Source: Desulfurococcaceae archaeon (GTDB taxonomy: Archaea; Thermoproteota; Thermoprotei_A; Sulfolobales; NBVN01). Taken from it: DNA of 41,002 nucleotides. Numbering within the stretch: the first letter of the stretch is position 1; each line of letters opens with the position of its first letter. The stretch covers positions 1 through 41,002 of the forward strand of contig JAJHQJ010000007.1 of NCBI GenBank assembly GCA_020833415.1. The letters are read 5' to 3'. Shown piece after piece: positions 1-8,554 of this stretch. Both the position numbers and the translations under genes were made by a program. The notes under the pieces are model-generated. The model did not search any database. It saw only the letters and a list, made by a program, of their open reading frames with translations, and was not told the origin of the DNA.

Positions 1-416
1 TAGTAGACCTACACCACACTATAAGAACAGCCTACGCAGCTAGGTCCTCACCCGGTTCAGCCCACGGACTCTTCCACAGACCGAGACCCCTCCACACCTC
101 CCTAGTAGTAGGTGGTGGTGACTGGAGAGAAGAGGAGCTCGTTGAGGAGACCAAGAAGGGGTTCCTAGTTGACGGTATAGCAGCAGCCTTCCTAGAGGAG
201 GGTGTGATCAGGATCGTACCGCAAGTTGCGTATAGGATTGAGGGAGGTGAGGTTAGGGAGCCTGTAGTAGTCCGAGCTATTAAGATACCTCTAGCCAGAC
301 CTATCAGAGTTCTAGGCCTCGGTCGGGGGGAGTACCTGAGGTTCTCCTATGAGGACTTTGCCTTCACTACGGAGGCAGCTCCTCCACTGAAGATCGAGGC
401 GTACGTAGAGATCTAG
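1..416 (+). CDS. TldE/PmbA-like protein, C-terminal part (truncated by window start)
   Basis: Reading from base 3, the frame is open from the left edge to a TAG at 414-416, about 137 residues. It reads like the C-terminal domain of TldD/TldE (PmbA) proteins: a 'PRPLHTSLVVGGGDWREEEL' stretch, then 'ETKKGFLV' and a 'YRIEGGEVREPV' stretch, which in the family form the conserved strand after the glycine-rich turn. TldD/TldE pairs process or degrade peptides; TldD carries the metal site and TldE does not. No metal motif lies in the visible part, so TldD or TldE cannot be decided strictly, though the layout is nearer TldE. A complete tldD-tldE pair lies at 10063-12820, so this would be a second copy of the family, next to a peptidase gene. 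Confidence 0.65.
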   Translation, partial: VDLHHTIRTAYAARSSPGSAHGLFHRPRPLHTSLVVGGGDWREEELVEETKKGFLVDGIAAAFLEEGVIRIVPQVAYRIEGGEVREPVVVRAIKIPLARPIRVLGLGRGEYLRFSYEDFAFTTEAAPPLKIEAYVEI

Positions 417-428
417 GGGACGGCAACC

Positions 429-438
429 GCTTTTAACC
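429..438 (+). promoter_or_regulatory. TATA box for the M24 peptidase gene
   Basis: The CTTTTAA core at 430-436 is centred 27 nt before the GTG start at 460. That is the spacing expected when transcription begins at or very near the start codon. Confidence 0.55.
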
Positions 439-459
439 CCACCTCCAGTTCGCAACTGG

Positions 460-1554
460 GTGGTCCTACTGAAGGTACGCGGGGTTCTGGAGCTGGTGGA
501 GTTCCACGGCCTAGAAGTTCTGGTGGTCGAATCCCCGGCTAACGTAACGTACCTAACCGGACTACCTAGGTCCTCGGGGACTGTCCTCCTAGTCTGGAGG
601 GATGGTAGGGTCCTGGCCCTAACCCCCGCCCTCGACTACTGGAGGGTCTTGAACTATGTGAAGGGTGTTGAGGTACTCCCGTACGCAACCTACAGCCTAC
701 CGGATTTCGAGGTAACCCTCGTGGAGCCTCCGCACACCTACATCCCGAAGCTCCTGAAGTCGGAGGGGGTTTCGAGGGTAGGGTCTGACAGCCCCTACAC
801 TAGGGTATCAGCTGAAGTAGGTAAGGCCCTAGATGTGGAGGTTAGGGACTTCTCGGAGGTCCTAGCCGATCTGAGGGCTGTTAAGACTCCGGAGGAGCTA
901 GAGCTGATGAGGAGGGCCCTAGCAATTACCGAGAAGGCTGTTGAGGAGGTTCTGGGTGAGGTAAGGGTAGGTACTACCGAGAGGACCATCGCGGCACTTG
1001 TAGAGTACAGGATTAAGTTAGGTGGAGCTGAGGGCCTAGCCTTTGAGAGTATAGTAGCGTCGGGCCCTAACTCCTCGTACCCCCACGCAACTGTAACTGA
1101 TAGGGTTATAGGGGGCGGGGAGCCGGTAACCATAGACGTAGGGGCGCGGTTTAGGGAGTACTGCTCAGACCTAACTAGGACTGTCCTAGTAGGTCCAGCA
1201 CCAGCTGAGGTTAGGAGGGTCTTAGAACTGGTAGCGGAGGCTGTGGACGAGGCTACGGATGCTGTGAAGGAGGGGGTCACTAGCGAGGAGGTTGATACCA
1301 GAGCTAGGGAGGTTATAAGGAGGGCCGGGCTAGGGAGGTACTTCATACACTCCCTAGGTCACGGAGTTGGTGTTGAAGTACACGAGAAGCCTAGGCTAGC
1401 CCAGGGATCTAAGGAAGTACTGAGGGAGGGTATGGTGGTAACCATTGAGCCGGGGGTTTACATACCGGGTAGGTTCGGTGTGAGAATAGAGAACATGGTC
1501 CTAGTAACGAAGACGCGTGGGGAGATCCTCAATAGGCTCAGCAAGATAGTCTAA
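460..1554 (+). CDS. pepQ: M24B metallopeptidase (Xaa-Pro dipeptidase/aminopeptidase)
   Basis: A 364-residue protein with the two-domain form of proline dipeptidases: an N-terminal creatinase-like domain (about 1-125) and a C-terminal pita-bread domain. All five metal ligands of the M24 family are present: D226 (TIDVGAR), D237 (SDLTRT), H301 (LGHGVG), E330 (TIEPG) and E344 (RIENM). It is expected to remove N-terminal residues before proline, or split Xaa-Pro dipeptides, in the cytoplasm using two divalent metals. Length is normal for archaeal prolidases. The GTG start is supported by a TATA box 27 nt upstream. It lies 43 nt after a TldE-like gene, so both neighbours concern peptide turnover. 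Dipeptidase and aminopeptidase specificity cannot be separated from sequence alone. Confidence 0.85.
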   Translation: MVLLKVRGVLELVEFHGLEVLVVESPANVTYLTGLPRSSGTVLLVWRDGRVLALTPALDYWRVLNYVKGVEVLPYATYSLPDFEVTLVEPPHTYIPKLLKSEGVSRVGSDSPYTRVSAEVGKALDVEVRDFSEVLADLRAVKTPEELELMRRALAITEKAVEEVLGEVRVGTTERTIAALVEYRIKLGGAEGLAFESIVASGPNSSYPHATVTDRVIGGGEPVTIDVGARFREYCSDLTRTVLVGPAPAEVRRVLELVAEAVDEATDAVKEGVTSEEVDTRAREVIRRAGLGRYFIHSLGHGVGVEVHEKPRLAQGSKEVLREGMVVTIEPGVYIPGRFGVRIENMVLVTKTRGEILNRLSKIV

Positions 1555-1615
1555 AAGTCTTTCCCCTAAGCTCCGCACCTAACTCCCCCATCCTCCCACG
1601 TACTCCGTACCAGCC

Positions 1616-3454
1616 TTACTCCCTGGGGCCCGTGGATGCTCTCAGGGTTAGTAGTGTTGAGGTATCGAAGTGACCTAGTAGGGGTTCGGAGGTCTTGAGT
1701 AGTGCGTAGCCAGACCTAATTACGTGGGACTTTAGGAGAGCTACCCTATCCGGTGCTAGCTCTAGTACCCGGGTGTACTCGCTGGGTACGTCGAGCATCT
1801 CCAGGTACTCCCTCTCGCTCCTGAATATCAGCTTAGTATTTGAGAGCTGGATAACGATCCTGTGGACGTCCTTGGGTGAGTGCGTGCTGAAGACTATCCC
1901 AAGGCCCCTAGCCCTACCGAGTCTAGCTATCCTAGCTATGAAGTCGGCCAGCATCTCTACCTCCTCAGCTGAGGTACCCTCGGAGGGGAAGAACCTGTGG
2001 GCCTCGTCTAGTACTACAATCGTAGGTCTGGTGAGAGCCCCACCTAACTTCTTCCACTCGTACAGGGACCTGAGGACCTCGTATGCTAGTAGGTTAGCTA
2101 TGAGGAAGTGGAGTCCCTGAGTAGTAGCGTAGTCGAGGTCTACTATGACGGGGCTCTCGAAGTTCTCGCTGAGTAGTTCGGGACCTGGTATACCCACCGG
2201 GACCCCCTCTAGGTAGGTGTCGACACACTCGGAGCTAGCTATGAAGTTCAGGACCCTCTCTATGTTGTCCAGGGTACTCCTATGTATCTTGAGGTTCCTC
2301 TCGAGTTCCCTACGTCTTGAGGTGAAGGCTGTAGATAGGTGGGTGAAGTTCCTAACCCCACCCTCCTCCTGCTCTATGTAGTCCACGACGTGGCGTAGGA
2401 ATATCTTAGCCTGCCTAGAGAACACTGGGAGGGCCTCTAGGTGAGCCCCGACCTGCTGGTAGCTGAGGGCTATGGGTACTATGGAGATCTCCACCTCACC
2501 GTAGTTACCCAGTCCGACCACAACCCTAGCTACCGGGGTACCGCGGACTGAGGTTACTTCAACCCTTACCTCCGGTTCAACCCCGTGGTAGGCCCTAGCT
2601 ATGCTTGAGACCCTCTCGACCACGTACCTCCTAGCAACGTACTCGAGGCTCTTAACATCCCTAGATACAGGTAGGAGTACGGTCACCCTCCTAAGTCCGA
2701 GCTCCCCCACGTCCCCGTAAACCTGGGAGTCCTGGGGTCTACGTGTAGGTGGGAGGACCGTCTGTGCGTAGTCTCCCGCAGCGTCGACTACCAGTACGTA
2801 GACCTCCGGGAAGTTCCTCCTCAGGTACCAGACGGTGTTCTTTATGAAGGTAGTCTTACCGGAGCCTGTAGTCCCTATAACCAGTACGTGCTTAAAGAAC
2901 TCCCTAAGGGGTAGTCTAACCGCTATCCTCCCCCCAGCAACGGACGAGGCCCCCGTGTGTAGGTGTCCCAGGACGACACCATCCTCCGGTAGCCCGGCAA
3001 TCCTCGAGACCAGGGAGGGGTCCTCGGGGAGTACTACGGGGGACTGAGGCTCTATAGGGGCTAGGTAGGGTAGCCCGTCTTCGTCTAGGAGCGGTAAGGC
3101 CTCCACCACTATCGGGGCTAGAAGGCCTTCGGGGCTTACACCGAGGGATACTGCTAGAGGTGTAGGTATCTCCGAGGCTATGTCGGAGCGCCTTACCGAG
3201 GTTATCCTAAGTCCTACAGCCTTCAGGGTCCTTATGTCTACAGCTACTAGGTAGTTACCTACATCGAACGAGTTTACGTTATCGTAGTAGGTCTGCTGCA
3301 ATACCTCAACGAAGACCCTGCTAACGCTATCCGATGACGAGGAGTAGGCCCTCCTACTAACGCTACCGACTAGGAGACCTAGTTTAGAGGCCTTGGAGTA
3401 GGCTGCGGAGATCAGCTCAGCTATACGCTTGGTAGCGTTACTCGTAGGTACCAC
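1616..3454 (-). CDS. herA: HerA DNA translocase/helicase
   Basis: A 612-residue FtsK-HerA superfamily ATPase. The Walker A motif GTTGSGKT is at about 194-201, followed by 'VVDAAGDY'; the Walker B motif 'VVLDEAHRF' is at about 480-488; a 'STHSPKDV' sensor segment and a C-terminal 'NTKLIFRSE' segment follow. An N-terminal HAS-barrel-like region comes before the ATPase core. HerA forms hexameric rings that drive the NurA nuclease in DNA end resection with Mre11-Rad50. Its GTG start at 3454 overlaps the end of nurA by 17 nt, so the two are translationally coupled. Residues 300-400 form a helical insertion typical of this group. Confidence 0.93.
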   Translation of the reverse strand: MVPTSNATKRIAELISAAYSKASKLGLLVGSVSRRAYSSSSDSVSRVFVEVLQQTYYDNVNSFDVGNYLVAVDIRTLKAVGLRITSVRRSDIASEIPTPLAVSLGVSPEGLLAPIVVEALPLLDEDGLPYLAPIEPQSPVVLPEDPSLVSRIAGLPEDGVVLGHLHTGASSVAGGRIAVRLPLREFFKHVLVIGTTGSGKTTFIKNTVWYLRRNFPEVYVLVVDAAGDYAQTVLPPTRRPQDSQVYGDVGELGLRRVTVLLPVSRDVKSLEYVARRYVVERVSSIARAYHGVEPEVRVEVTSVRGTPVARVVVGLGNYGEVEISIVPIALSYQQVGAHLEALPVFSRQAKIFLRHVVDYIEQEEGGVRNFTHLSTAFTSRRRELERNLKIHRSTLDNIERVLNFIASSECVDTYLEGVPVGIPGPELLSENFESPVIVDLDYATTQGLHFLIANLLAYEVLRSLYEWKKLGGALTRPTIVVLDEAHRFFPSEGTSAEEVEMLADFIARIARLGRARGLGIVFSTHSPKDVHRIVIQLSNTKLIFRSEREYLEMLDVPSEYTRVLELAPDRVALLKSHVIRSGYALLKTSEPLLGHFDTSTLLTLRASTGPRE

Positions 3455-4406
3455 CTGAGAATACTGCTAGGAGCCCCCTAGACCTGGCTGTGAGCTCTAT
3501 AAGCTCTAGGATCCTCTTAACCAAGCTCTTCGAGATCTTATCAGCTGTGTAAAGGCCGTAGGGTACCGGTATACCTAGGCTCGAGGAGGCTGTGTAGAGC
3601 TTTGATAGTAGTTCCCTAACCCCCCTACTCCCGAGGGACTCAACAACAGCTTTAGGTAGCTCCACCTTAGCTAGTACGTAGGTAGAGCTCTCGTGGGGTA
3701 GTGCTATGTAGTAGGAGTACACGTCGATACCACCTCTCGTAACCTCGGGTCCTACGGCCACCGCCCGACCGGTGCCGGCAACCCCTAGGGTCTCCGCCCT
3801 AACCCTCTTAACGACCCCAACAACTACCTTACCCTCAGCTGCGGCCCTGGATACTAGCTCAGCCCTCCTCCTAGCGTATAGGGCTAGCTCATCGGACCAG
3901 TAGCCGGAGCCTACATACCTGGCACTGGGTAGTAGGGGGCCGTCGACCACTACATAGCTGTACGGGGTTCTGAGGGCCAGCTCCAGTCCGTAGAGCTCCA
4001 GGGCTAGTCTAACATCGGACTCCATAATGCCTACGTCTACGTAGGGGTCGTCTACGTAGGGTATACCCAGTTCCACGTACCTATAGGTAGCTCCAGGAAC
4101 CTCCTCACCTAGGTAGAGAGACGATAGGAAGGGAGGTCCGCTGAGGTTCTCCGACGGTACTGTAGGGTAGGTGTAGAGTCCTCCGGAGGATACTACCGCG
4201 AGTGCAGCTACACCCACCGGGTTACCTCCAACGAAGATACTGGCCGATGCTACATCTACCGATACCGAGCTAGCTAGGAGGTCGGCGAAACCCGTAGTCT
4301 CCAGCTCTATGTACTCCGCAGAGCTAGTAAGCCTCCTCCTAGCTACAGCCCTACCCTCCGCACTAACAACGCTCTCAACTACCTTAATGAGCGCCTCGTT
4401 CACCAT
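3438..4406 (-). CDS. nurA: NurA 5'-3' nuclease
   Basis: The nuclease partner of HerA. Motifs fit the RNase H-like NurA fold: an early Asp in 'SVSVDVAS' (D51 from the chosen start), a glutamate-rich 'MESDVRLALE' segment, 'YVVVDGPLL' (D155), and 'VVGVVKR'. I chose ATG at 4406 because a TTAAAAA box at 4429-4435 is centred 26 nt upstream. The frame extends 16 codons further to a TTG at 4454 directly after the queC stop, but the TATA box would then lie inside the coding region. The product is 322 residues (338 from the TTG), normal for NurA. It overlaps herA downstream, giving the conserved archaeal end-resection pair. Confidence 0.88.
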   Translation of the reverse strand: MVNEALIKVVESVVSAEGRAVARRRLTSSAEYIELETTGFADLLASSVSVDVASASIFVGGNPVGVAALAVVSSGGLYTYPTVPSENLSGPPFLSSLYLGEEVPGATYRYVELGIPYVDDPYVDVGIMESDVRLALELYGLELALRTPYSYVVVDGPLLPSARYVGSGYWSDELALYARRRAELVSRAAAEGKVVVGVVKRVRAETLGVAGTGRAVAVGPEVTRGGIDVYSYYIALPHESSTYVLAKVELPKAVVESLGSRGVRELLSKLYTASSSLGIPVPYGLYTADKISKSLVKRILELIELTARSRGLLAVFSGGTYE

Positions 4407-4454
4407 ACGTAGAGGTTCTCGCAAGCTCTTAAAAACGGGTTCTGGGGTATGCAA

Positions 4455-5270
4455 TTACAGCTTGTAGGCCTCCCTACAGCTTACGTGTACATAGTACCTA
4501 CCGACCTTAGCGAACTCCCCGGCAGGTCCCGGCGGGTTCTCGTACTTAGTGCAGTCTGGGATTCCAGCTAACTTGAAGGCTCTATGCCTGTTGACACAGC
4601 TCTCACACCTACCGCAGTGGTACTCACCGGATAGGTAGCAACTCCAGGTCTCGTAGACTAGGTCCCCCACTAGGGTAAAGCACTTGGATAGGTTCTCGTA
4701 CTTCCTCAAACTCTCCCTACTCGGGCTCCATAGCTCAAGCCTCCTACTACTCCTAAAGTGGCAGAGCCTGAGGGAGGTCTCCAAGGACTCTATACACTCC
4801 GGGCTACAGTCCGGGTACCTAGGCTCCCAGGTATCGTCCCTAGGTGAGACATCGTCGTACTGGGCACCGAATACTACGTAGACCCTCTCAACCCCCTCCC
4901 TCTCCATAACTGTGTAGGCGTATGCCGAGGCTATGGTTAGCATGACCACGTTCCTCACCGGTACGACTACGGTCGGCACGTACCCGGACTCGACCCTAAC
5001 CTCCTCATCAGTAAGCTGCGTACCCCTCCAGAGCTCCTTCATGAACGACACGTCGACTACCCTGTGCTCAACTACCCTACCCCACCCCCTGGACCTGGAG
5101 AGCCCAGCAAGCCTCCCCAGGAGCTCCCTGAGGACCTCGACCTCCTTCACACCCTTCTGCCCGTAGACGAAGGTGAGTACGTGTGCGTCGCAACCCCTCT
5201 CCAACCACCTAACCAAGTAGCAGGTACTATCCAAACCACCTGAGACTACAGCTACTACGCGACACCCCAT
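4455..5270 (-). CDS. queC: QueC, 7-cyano-7-deazaguanine (preQ0) synthase
   Basis: An ATP-dependent enzyme that converts 7-carboxy-7-deazaguanine to preQ0, the precursor inserted into archaeal tRNA as archaeosine. The 271-residue protein has the PP-loop SGGLDST near the N terminus (residues 8-14), '[13 protein letters not shown]' in the middle, and a C-terminal zinc site with 'CGRCESC' preceded by another Cys, as in QueC. It is somewhat longer than bacterial QueC because of a central charged insertion. The ATG at 5270 lies about 33 nt from a TATA element at 5300-5307 that is shared with the divergent cation-efflux gene. It is the first gene of the leftward run queC-nurA-herA; I know of no functional reason for linkage to DNA repair. 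Confidence 0.9.
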   Translation of the reverse strand: MGCRVVAVVSGGLDSTCYLVRWLERGCDAHVLTFVYGQKGVKEVEVLRELLGRLAGLSRSRGWGRVVEHRVVDVSFMKELWRGTQLTDEEVRVESGYVPTVVVPVRNVVMLTIASAYAYTVMEREGVERVYVVFGAQYDDVSPRDDTWEPRYPDCSPECIESLETSLRLCHFRSSRRLELWSPSRESLRKYENLSKCFTLVGDLVYETWSCYLSGEYHCGRCESCVNRHRAFKLAGIPDCTKYENPPGPAGEFAKVGRYYVHVSCREAYKL

Positions 5271-5298
5271 ACCGACTCCACGCTCTACGGTAGTTCAA

Positions 5299-5308
5299 GC
5301 ATAAATCA
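5299..5308. promoter_or_regulatory. Shared TATA element between queC and the cation-efflux gene
   Basis: The CATAAATC sequence is 26 nt before the GTG of the rightward CDF gene (5329) and 33 nt before the ATG of the leftward queC (5270). No second TATA-like site is seen in the 58-nt gap, so one element probably serves both directions. Confidence 0.5.
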
Positions 5309-5328
5309 GCTTGTACTGTGGTCTAGGT

Positions 5329-6345
5329 GTGGAGGAGTCGACCGCGGGACTCAGCATGGCTAGGCAGTCTGCGGAGGGCGCAGCTAGGAGGAGGGCGGGC
5401 ATTCTTGAGGGTTCGGTATCCATAGTCGTTAACGCATCCCTCTTCATAGTTAAGTACGTACTCGGCGTAGAGCACAACTCCATAGCTGTAGTAGCAGACT
5501 CTGTCCATACGCTGTCGGATTCCCTAACGTCAGCTGTCGTCATAGTCGGGTTCCGGGTGTCCTATAAGCCGGCCGATGAGGAGCACCCACTCGGACACGG
5601 TAGGGCCGAGGCCATAGCTACCGTTATCATAGGTACGCTGCTGCTGGCGGTATCCTTCGACTTCCTTCAGAGGAGTGTTGCTAAGCTACTATCCGCCGAA
5701 CCCCTAGCCTTCAGCTGGGTTCTCGTAGTGGCCCTAACGGCCTCCACGGTAGTTAAGGAGGTCCTCGCCTCCTGGTCCCTAAGGCTGGGTAGGAGGTACG
5801 GAGCCCCCTCACTAGTAGCTGATGCGTGGCACCACAGGAGCGATGCTATAGCAACAGCCCTGCTAGCCCTAAGCATAGCCCTCGGCAGGGAGCTCTGGTG
5901 GCTGGACGGGGTCCTCGGGGTAGCTGTCTCGTGCCTCATAGCCTACACAGCCGTATCGCTCGTTACCTCAAGCTCTAGGGAACTCCTAGGTAGGGGCCCT
6001 ACGAGGGACGAGATCGAGAGACTCAGGGAGGTTGTCTACAGTACCTCCAGTAAGGTAGCAGACCTACACCACATCCACGTACATAGGTACGGGGGGCACA
6101 CCGAGGTAACGTTACACGTAAGGATGGACCCCTCTACAACTCTGGAGGAGGCCCACCGGGTAGCGTCGGAGGTGGAGAGGAGGATTAGGGAGGAACTAGG
6201 GTGGGAGGGGTTCAGCTCTCATATAGGTTCACATAGCTTGATGCGGTCATCGCATCATCTCCGTTCCCCCGCATCCCGCTCGGGACCTCATCGGGCTTGG
6301 GGGCGTTCAGGGCCACCCCGGAGACCCCACATCTTGAGTACCTAG
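5329..6345 (+). CDS. Cation diffusion facilitator (Zn/Co/Cd efflux), C-terminus replaced by element sequence
   Basis: A membrane transporter of the CDF family that exports divalent metal in exchange for protons. Site A ligands are visible: 'ADSVHTLSD' in the second helix and 'DAWHHRSDAI' in the fifth. Six hydrophobic helices lie between about residues 15 and 200, followed by a cytoplasmic domain with 'HHIHVHRYGGHTEV'. Family members normally end soon after a final 'TVHVEP'-like strand. Here the match stops at 'ELGWEG' (to 6210); the next 45 residues are antisense to the end of tnpB and unlike any CDF. The missing strand is found at 7648-7668, beyond the inserted element. I chose GTG at 5329, leaderless behind the TATA at 5300; an upstream ATG at 5311 is in frame. 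The protein may still work, since only the last strand is lost. Confidence 0.85.
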   Translation: MEESTAGLSMARQSAEGAARRRAGILEGSVSIVVNASLFIVKYVLGVEHNSIAVVADSVHTLSDSLTSAVVIVGFRVSYKPADEEHPLGHGRAEAIATVIIGTLLLAVSFDFLQRSVAKLLSAEPLAFSWVLVVALTASTVVKEVLASWSLRLGRRYGAPSLVADAWHHRSDAIATALLALSIALGRELWWLDGVLGVAVSCLIAYTAVSLVTSSSRELLGRGPTRDEIERLREVVYSTSSKVADLHHIHVHRYGGHTEVTLHVRMDPSTTLEEAHRVASEVERRIREELGWEGFSSHIGSHSLMRSSHHLRSPASRSGPHRAWGRSGPPRRPHILST

Positions 6346-7462
6346 ATACGTACTTCCCGTACAGGTTGAGTGTTGCTATAACATCCCTATCGCCTACGAA
6401 GCCACATTTCCCGCATCTCAGTACTCTGTATCCGCCCTCAGCTAGCCTACCACCACACCTAGGGCACCTCGAGGAAGTACCCCTAGGGTTGACCTTAACT
6501 ACCTCTAGGTTCCTCTCCCTAGCCTCGTACTCAACGCAGAACTGCACCCTACGGTAGAACCACAGCCCCAGCCTCTTGTTAAACTTCCTATCTCTCTTAC
6601 CGTTCTCTTTCAGCTTCTCCAGATCCTCGAGGATAATTAATGAGCGGTACTCAAGCGCTAGCTCAGCTACTAATTCCCCTAACTTGTGGGCGTAGTCCCA
6701 AGAGATGCTCCTAATCCTCTCGCCATGCCTCTCAATAGCCCTCCTAACGCCCCTGATGAACTTCCAAGACCTTGGGTATCTCCTCTGGATCCTCTCAATC
6801 CATATCCTGTGGGTCAGTACCTTCCTGTGAGGCGTCTTAAACCTCTTCAGCTTCACCGGTTTACCGCTAAGGGTGAACACTGCTAGCGTCACATTATCAA
6901 AGTTTAGGTCAACGGCCATAACTGTTCTGGGCTTCAACAGCTTAACGGTTCTCTTGAAGTATATCGAGACCCAGAACTCTCCATCCTCATACTTAACTAC
7001 TAGCTCGTAGTTACTCCAGCCCCTGAACCTCTCGACCCTCTCTTTAGATGTTACTAGCCTTAGCCTAACCTCGTAGTTGCTGTGTAGCTTCAGTGTTAGG
7101 GTCATGCTGTCTAGGTCTAGCCTGTAGTCGTACCTATCTACCCTAGCACTAAGCCTCCTGAGGACAGGCTTCCTACCACCGTTACCCCTAGCCGACTCCA
7201 CTAAACTATCAGCATATACGTACACCTCCTTAGCGTGGTGTGCCCTGAAACCAAGTCTCACTAAATCATCGTAGAACAGCCCGTGAAGCCTCTTCTTGGA
7301 TAACCTCTCACTGATACCCCAAATTCTATCAACGACCATCTGAACTGCATCACGGTACAGTCTCAGGAACTCCAGCAGCCTGTCACAGCTACCCTCGGGG
7401 AGAGCCCTCACCTTCAGGGCCTCGACAACTGCGGGCTCTTCACCCCTCACAGGGTAGCTCAC
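6212..7462 (-). CDS. tnpB: TnpB, RNA-guided RuvC nuclease of the IS605 group
   Basis: A 416-residue protein with the RuvC triad in order: D185 in 'VMAVDLNFDN', E279 in 'LIILEDLEKL', and the Asp of 'GDRDVIATLNL' (358/360). A zinc finger 'CPRCG...CGKCG' (C333, C336, C350, C353) sits between the last two. No key residue is missing, so it looks active. TnpB proteins use an omega RNA copied from the element's right end to cut the empty donor site and so keep the element in place. The stop codon is within 4 nt of the inferred element end, so any omega RNA must overlap the last codons. The start is GTG at 7462; a TTATACTTTATT stretch at about 7488-7500 is the likely promoter. It is antisense to the altered CDF tail. 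Confidence 0.9.
   Translation of the reverse strand: MSYPVRGEEPAVVEALKVRALPEGSCDRLLEFLRLYRDAVQMVVDRIWGISERLSKKRLHGLFYDDLVRLGFRAHHAKEVYVYADSLVESARGNGGRKPVLRRLSARVDRYDYRLDLDSMTLTLKLHSNYEVRLRLVTSKERVERFRGWSNYELVVKYEDGEFWVSIYFKRTVKLLKPRTVMAVDLNFDNVTLAVFTLSGKPVKLKRFKTPHRKVLTHRIWIERIQRRYPRSWKFIRGVRRAIERHGERIRSISWDYAHKLGELVAELALEYRSLIILEDLEKLKENGKRDRKFNKRLGLWFYRRVQFCVEYEARERNLEVVKVNPRGTSSRCPRCGGRLAEGGYRVLRCGKCGFVGDRDVIATLNLYGKYVSRYSRCGVSGVALNAPKPDEVPSGMRGNGDDAMTASSYVNLYES
6239..6257 (-). repeat. Right-end hairpin of the TnpB element
   Basis: TGATGCG and CGCATCA form a perfect 7-bp stem around a 5-nt loop, about 28 nt inside the inferred right end and within the last codons of tnpB. A subterminal hairpin at this place is the usual recognition structure of IS200/IS605 ends and would be part of the omega RNA. 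Confidence 0.5.
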
Positions 7463-7647
7463 CTACATACTAGAAACCAAGTGCTCTGTAATAAAGTATA
7501 AGGGTAGAGCGGTAGTCCTATACCCATTGGCAAAGTGCCAACCCGAGGTAAAGCCACTACACGGTAGAAGAGTACACGTAGTAGTAATAGCAGAGGAATT
7601 GCATCAAACTGCATAAACCGGTATGAAGCTCGAAACAGCTACGCTAG

Positions 7648-7716
7648 GCTACGGTACACGTTGAGCCAACTAGGGCAGGTACTAGCCGCCGGGAGGTAGT
7701 TGAAGACCGTACTTAA
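7648..7716 (+). pseudogene. Severed C-terminal codons of the cation-efflux gene
   Basis: Starting at 7648 the frame reads ATVHVEPTRAGT and continues to a TAA at 7714-7716. 'TVHVEP' is the usual last strand of CDF transporters and is exactly what is missing after 'GWEG' at 6210. It has no start codon of its own and would not be translated. The original end would have overlapped the convergent folP gene by about 35 nt. Confidence 0.5.
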
Positions 7717-8542
7717 TGTAGCCTTCGATAGCTTTAACGACATCCCTCGTAGCGGCTACGTCGTGGGTTCTCACCACGTGGGCTCCGTTGAGTACTGCTA
7801 CGGCGGTCATGGCTAGGCTACCGTAGAGCCTCTCCTCAGGTCTCTCCCGACCCGTTATAACTCCTATGAAGGACTTCCTGGAGACCCCCACGGCTATGGG
7901 CCTCCCCAGGGACCTGAGCTCCCTAAGGTTAGCCAGTACCCTTAGGTCCCAGATGTACCACGGCATGTCCCCGTACCTGAAGAAACCTATGCAGGGGTCG
8001 ACCACGACCTTCCTAAGGTCGTAGCCTATGTCGGTTAGTAGCTGGAGGGTCTCCCTAAGTGCCCCCACAACCCTCTCTATAGGGCTACCGTGGTGTGGTA
8101 CCCTCTCCCTAGCGCAGACTATTAGTGAAGGCTCGTACTCCCTGATAACCCTAACCATATCGCTATCCCCCCTAAGTCCCGTGACATCGTTAACCACCTC
8201 AGCACCTAGCTTAAGAGCCTCCTCAGCTACCCTAGCCCTGAAGGTATCTACGGATACGGGTACGTCTACTGAGTCCTTCACCGCCCTAATAGCTAGGGTC
8301 ACCCTCCTGACCTCCTCATCAAGCGGTACCTCAGTGGGTAGGTACGGGGCCGTCGACCTACCACCGATGTCCAGTAGGTCGGCACCCTCCCCAACCATCC
8401 TCAACGCCGCCTCAGCTATAGCCCTGGGGTCCGTTACGACGGACCCCTTGTAGAAGGACTCCGGCGAGACGTTGATTACCCCGATAACCCTAACCGGAAG
8501 TCCGTCACCGACCTCTACGCGCCCCAGGAGCCCCCGGATCAC
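7682..8542 (-). CDS. folP: Dihydropteroate synthase
   Basis: A TIM-barrel enzyme that joins a pterin diphosphate to p-aminobenzoate or a related arylamine in pterin cofactor synthesis. The 286-residue protein carries the family signatures in order: 'GVINVSPESF', 'DIGGRSTAP', 'VSVDTFRA', 'EVVNDVTG', 'VVDPCIGF', and 'GVSRKSFIG' with the binding Lys and Arg. In archaea the arylamine may belong to folate or a methanopterin-like cofactor; the sequence does not say which. The start is GTG at 8542, 12 nt after the archease stop, so the two are probably cotranscribed. The 3' end converges on the remains of the interrupted CDF gene. Confidence 0.88.
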   Translation of the reverse strand: MIRGLLGRVEVGDGLPVRVIGVINVSPESFYKGSVVTDPRAIAEAALRMVGEGADLLDIGGRSTAPYLPTEVPLDEEVRRVTLAIRAVKDSVDVPVSVDTFRARVAEEALKLGAEVVNDVTGLRGDSDMVRVIREYEPSLIVCARERVPHHGSPIERVVGALRETLQLLTDIGYDLRKVVVDPCIGFFRYGDMPWYIWDLRVLANLRELRSLGRPIAVGVSRKSFIGVITGRERPEERLYGSLAMTAVAVLNGAHVVRTHDVAATRDVVKAIEGYIKYGLQLPPGG

Positions 8543-8554
8543 GGGTGGCCCCCG

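Larger units (their letters stand above)
6211..7647 (-). mobile_element. TnpB-only insertion element (IS200/IS605 or IS607-associated type)
   Basis: An element of about 1437 bp carrying only tnpB, placed by the split CDF reading frame: GWEG ends at 6210 and ATVHVEP resumes at 7648. The two ends are imperfect inverted repeats, TTCAGCTCTCATATA (6211-6225) at one end and TATGAAGCTCGAAAC (7622-7636) at the other. No transposase of the TnpA (Y1) or serine type is present, so movement would need help in trans. Between the tnpB start and the left end (7463-7647) lies non-coding DNA with a hairpin TTGGCA-AAG-TGCCAA (7527-7541). Exact ends would need an empty site in a relative. Confidence 0.7.

Noticed and set aside
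3438-4454. nurA starting at TTG 4454
   Set aside because: The TATA box at 4429-4435 would be inside the gene; ATG 4406 is 26 nt downstream of it and fits family length.
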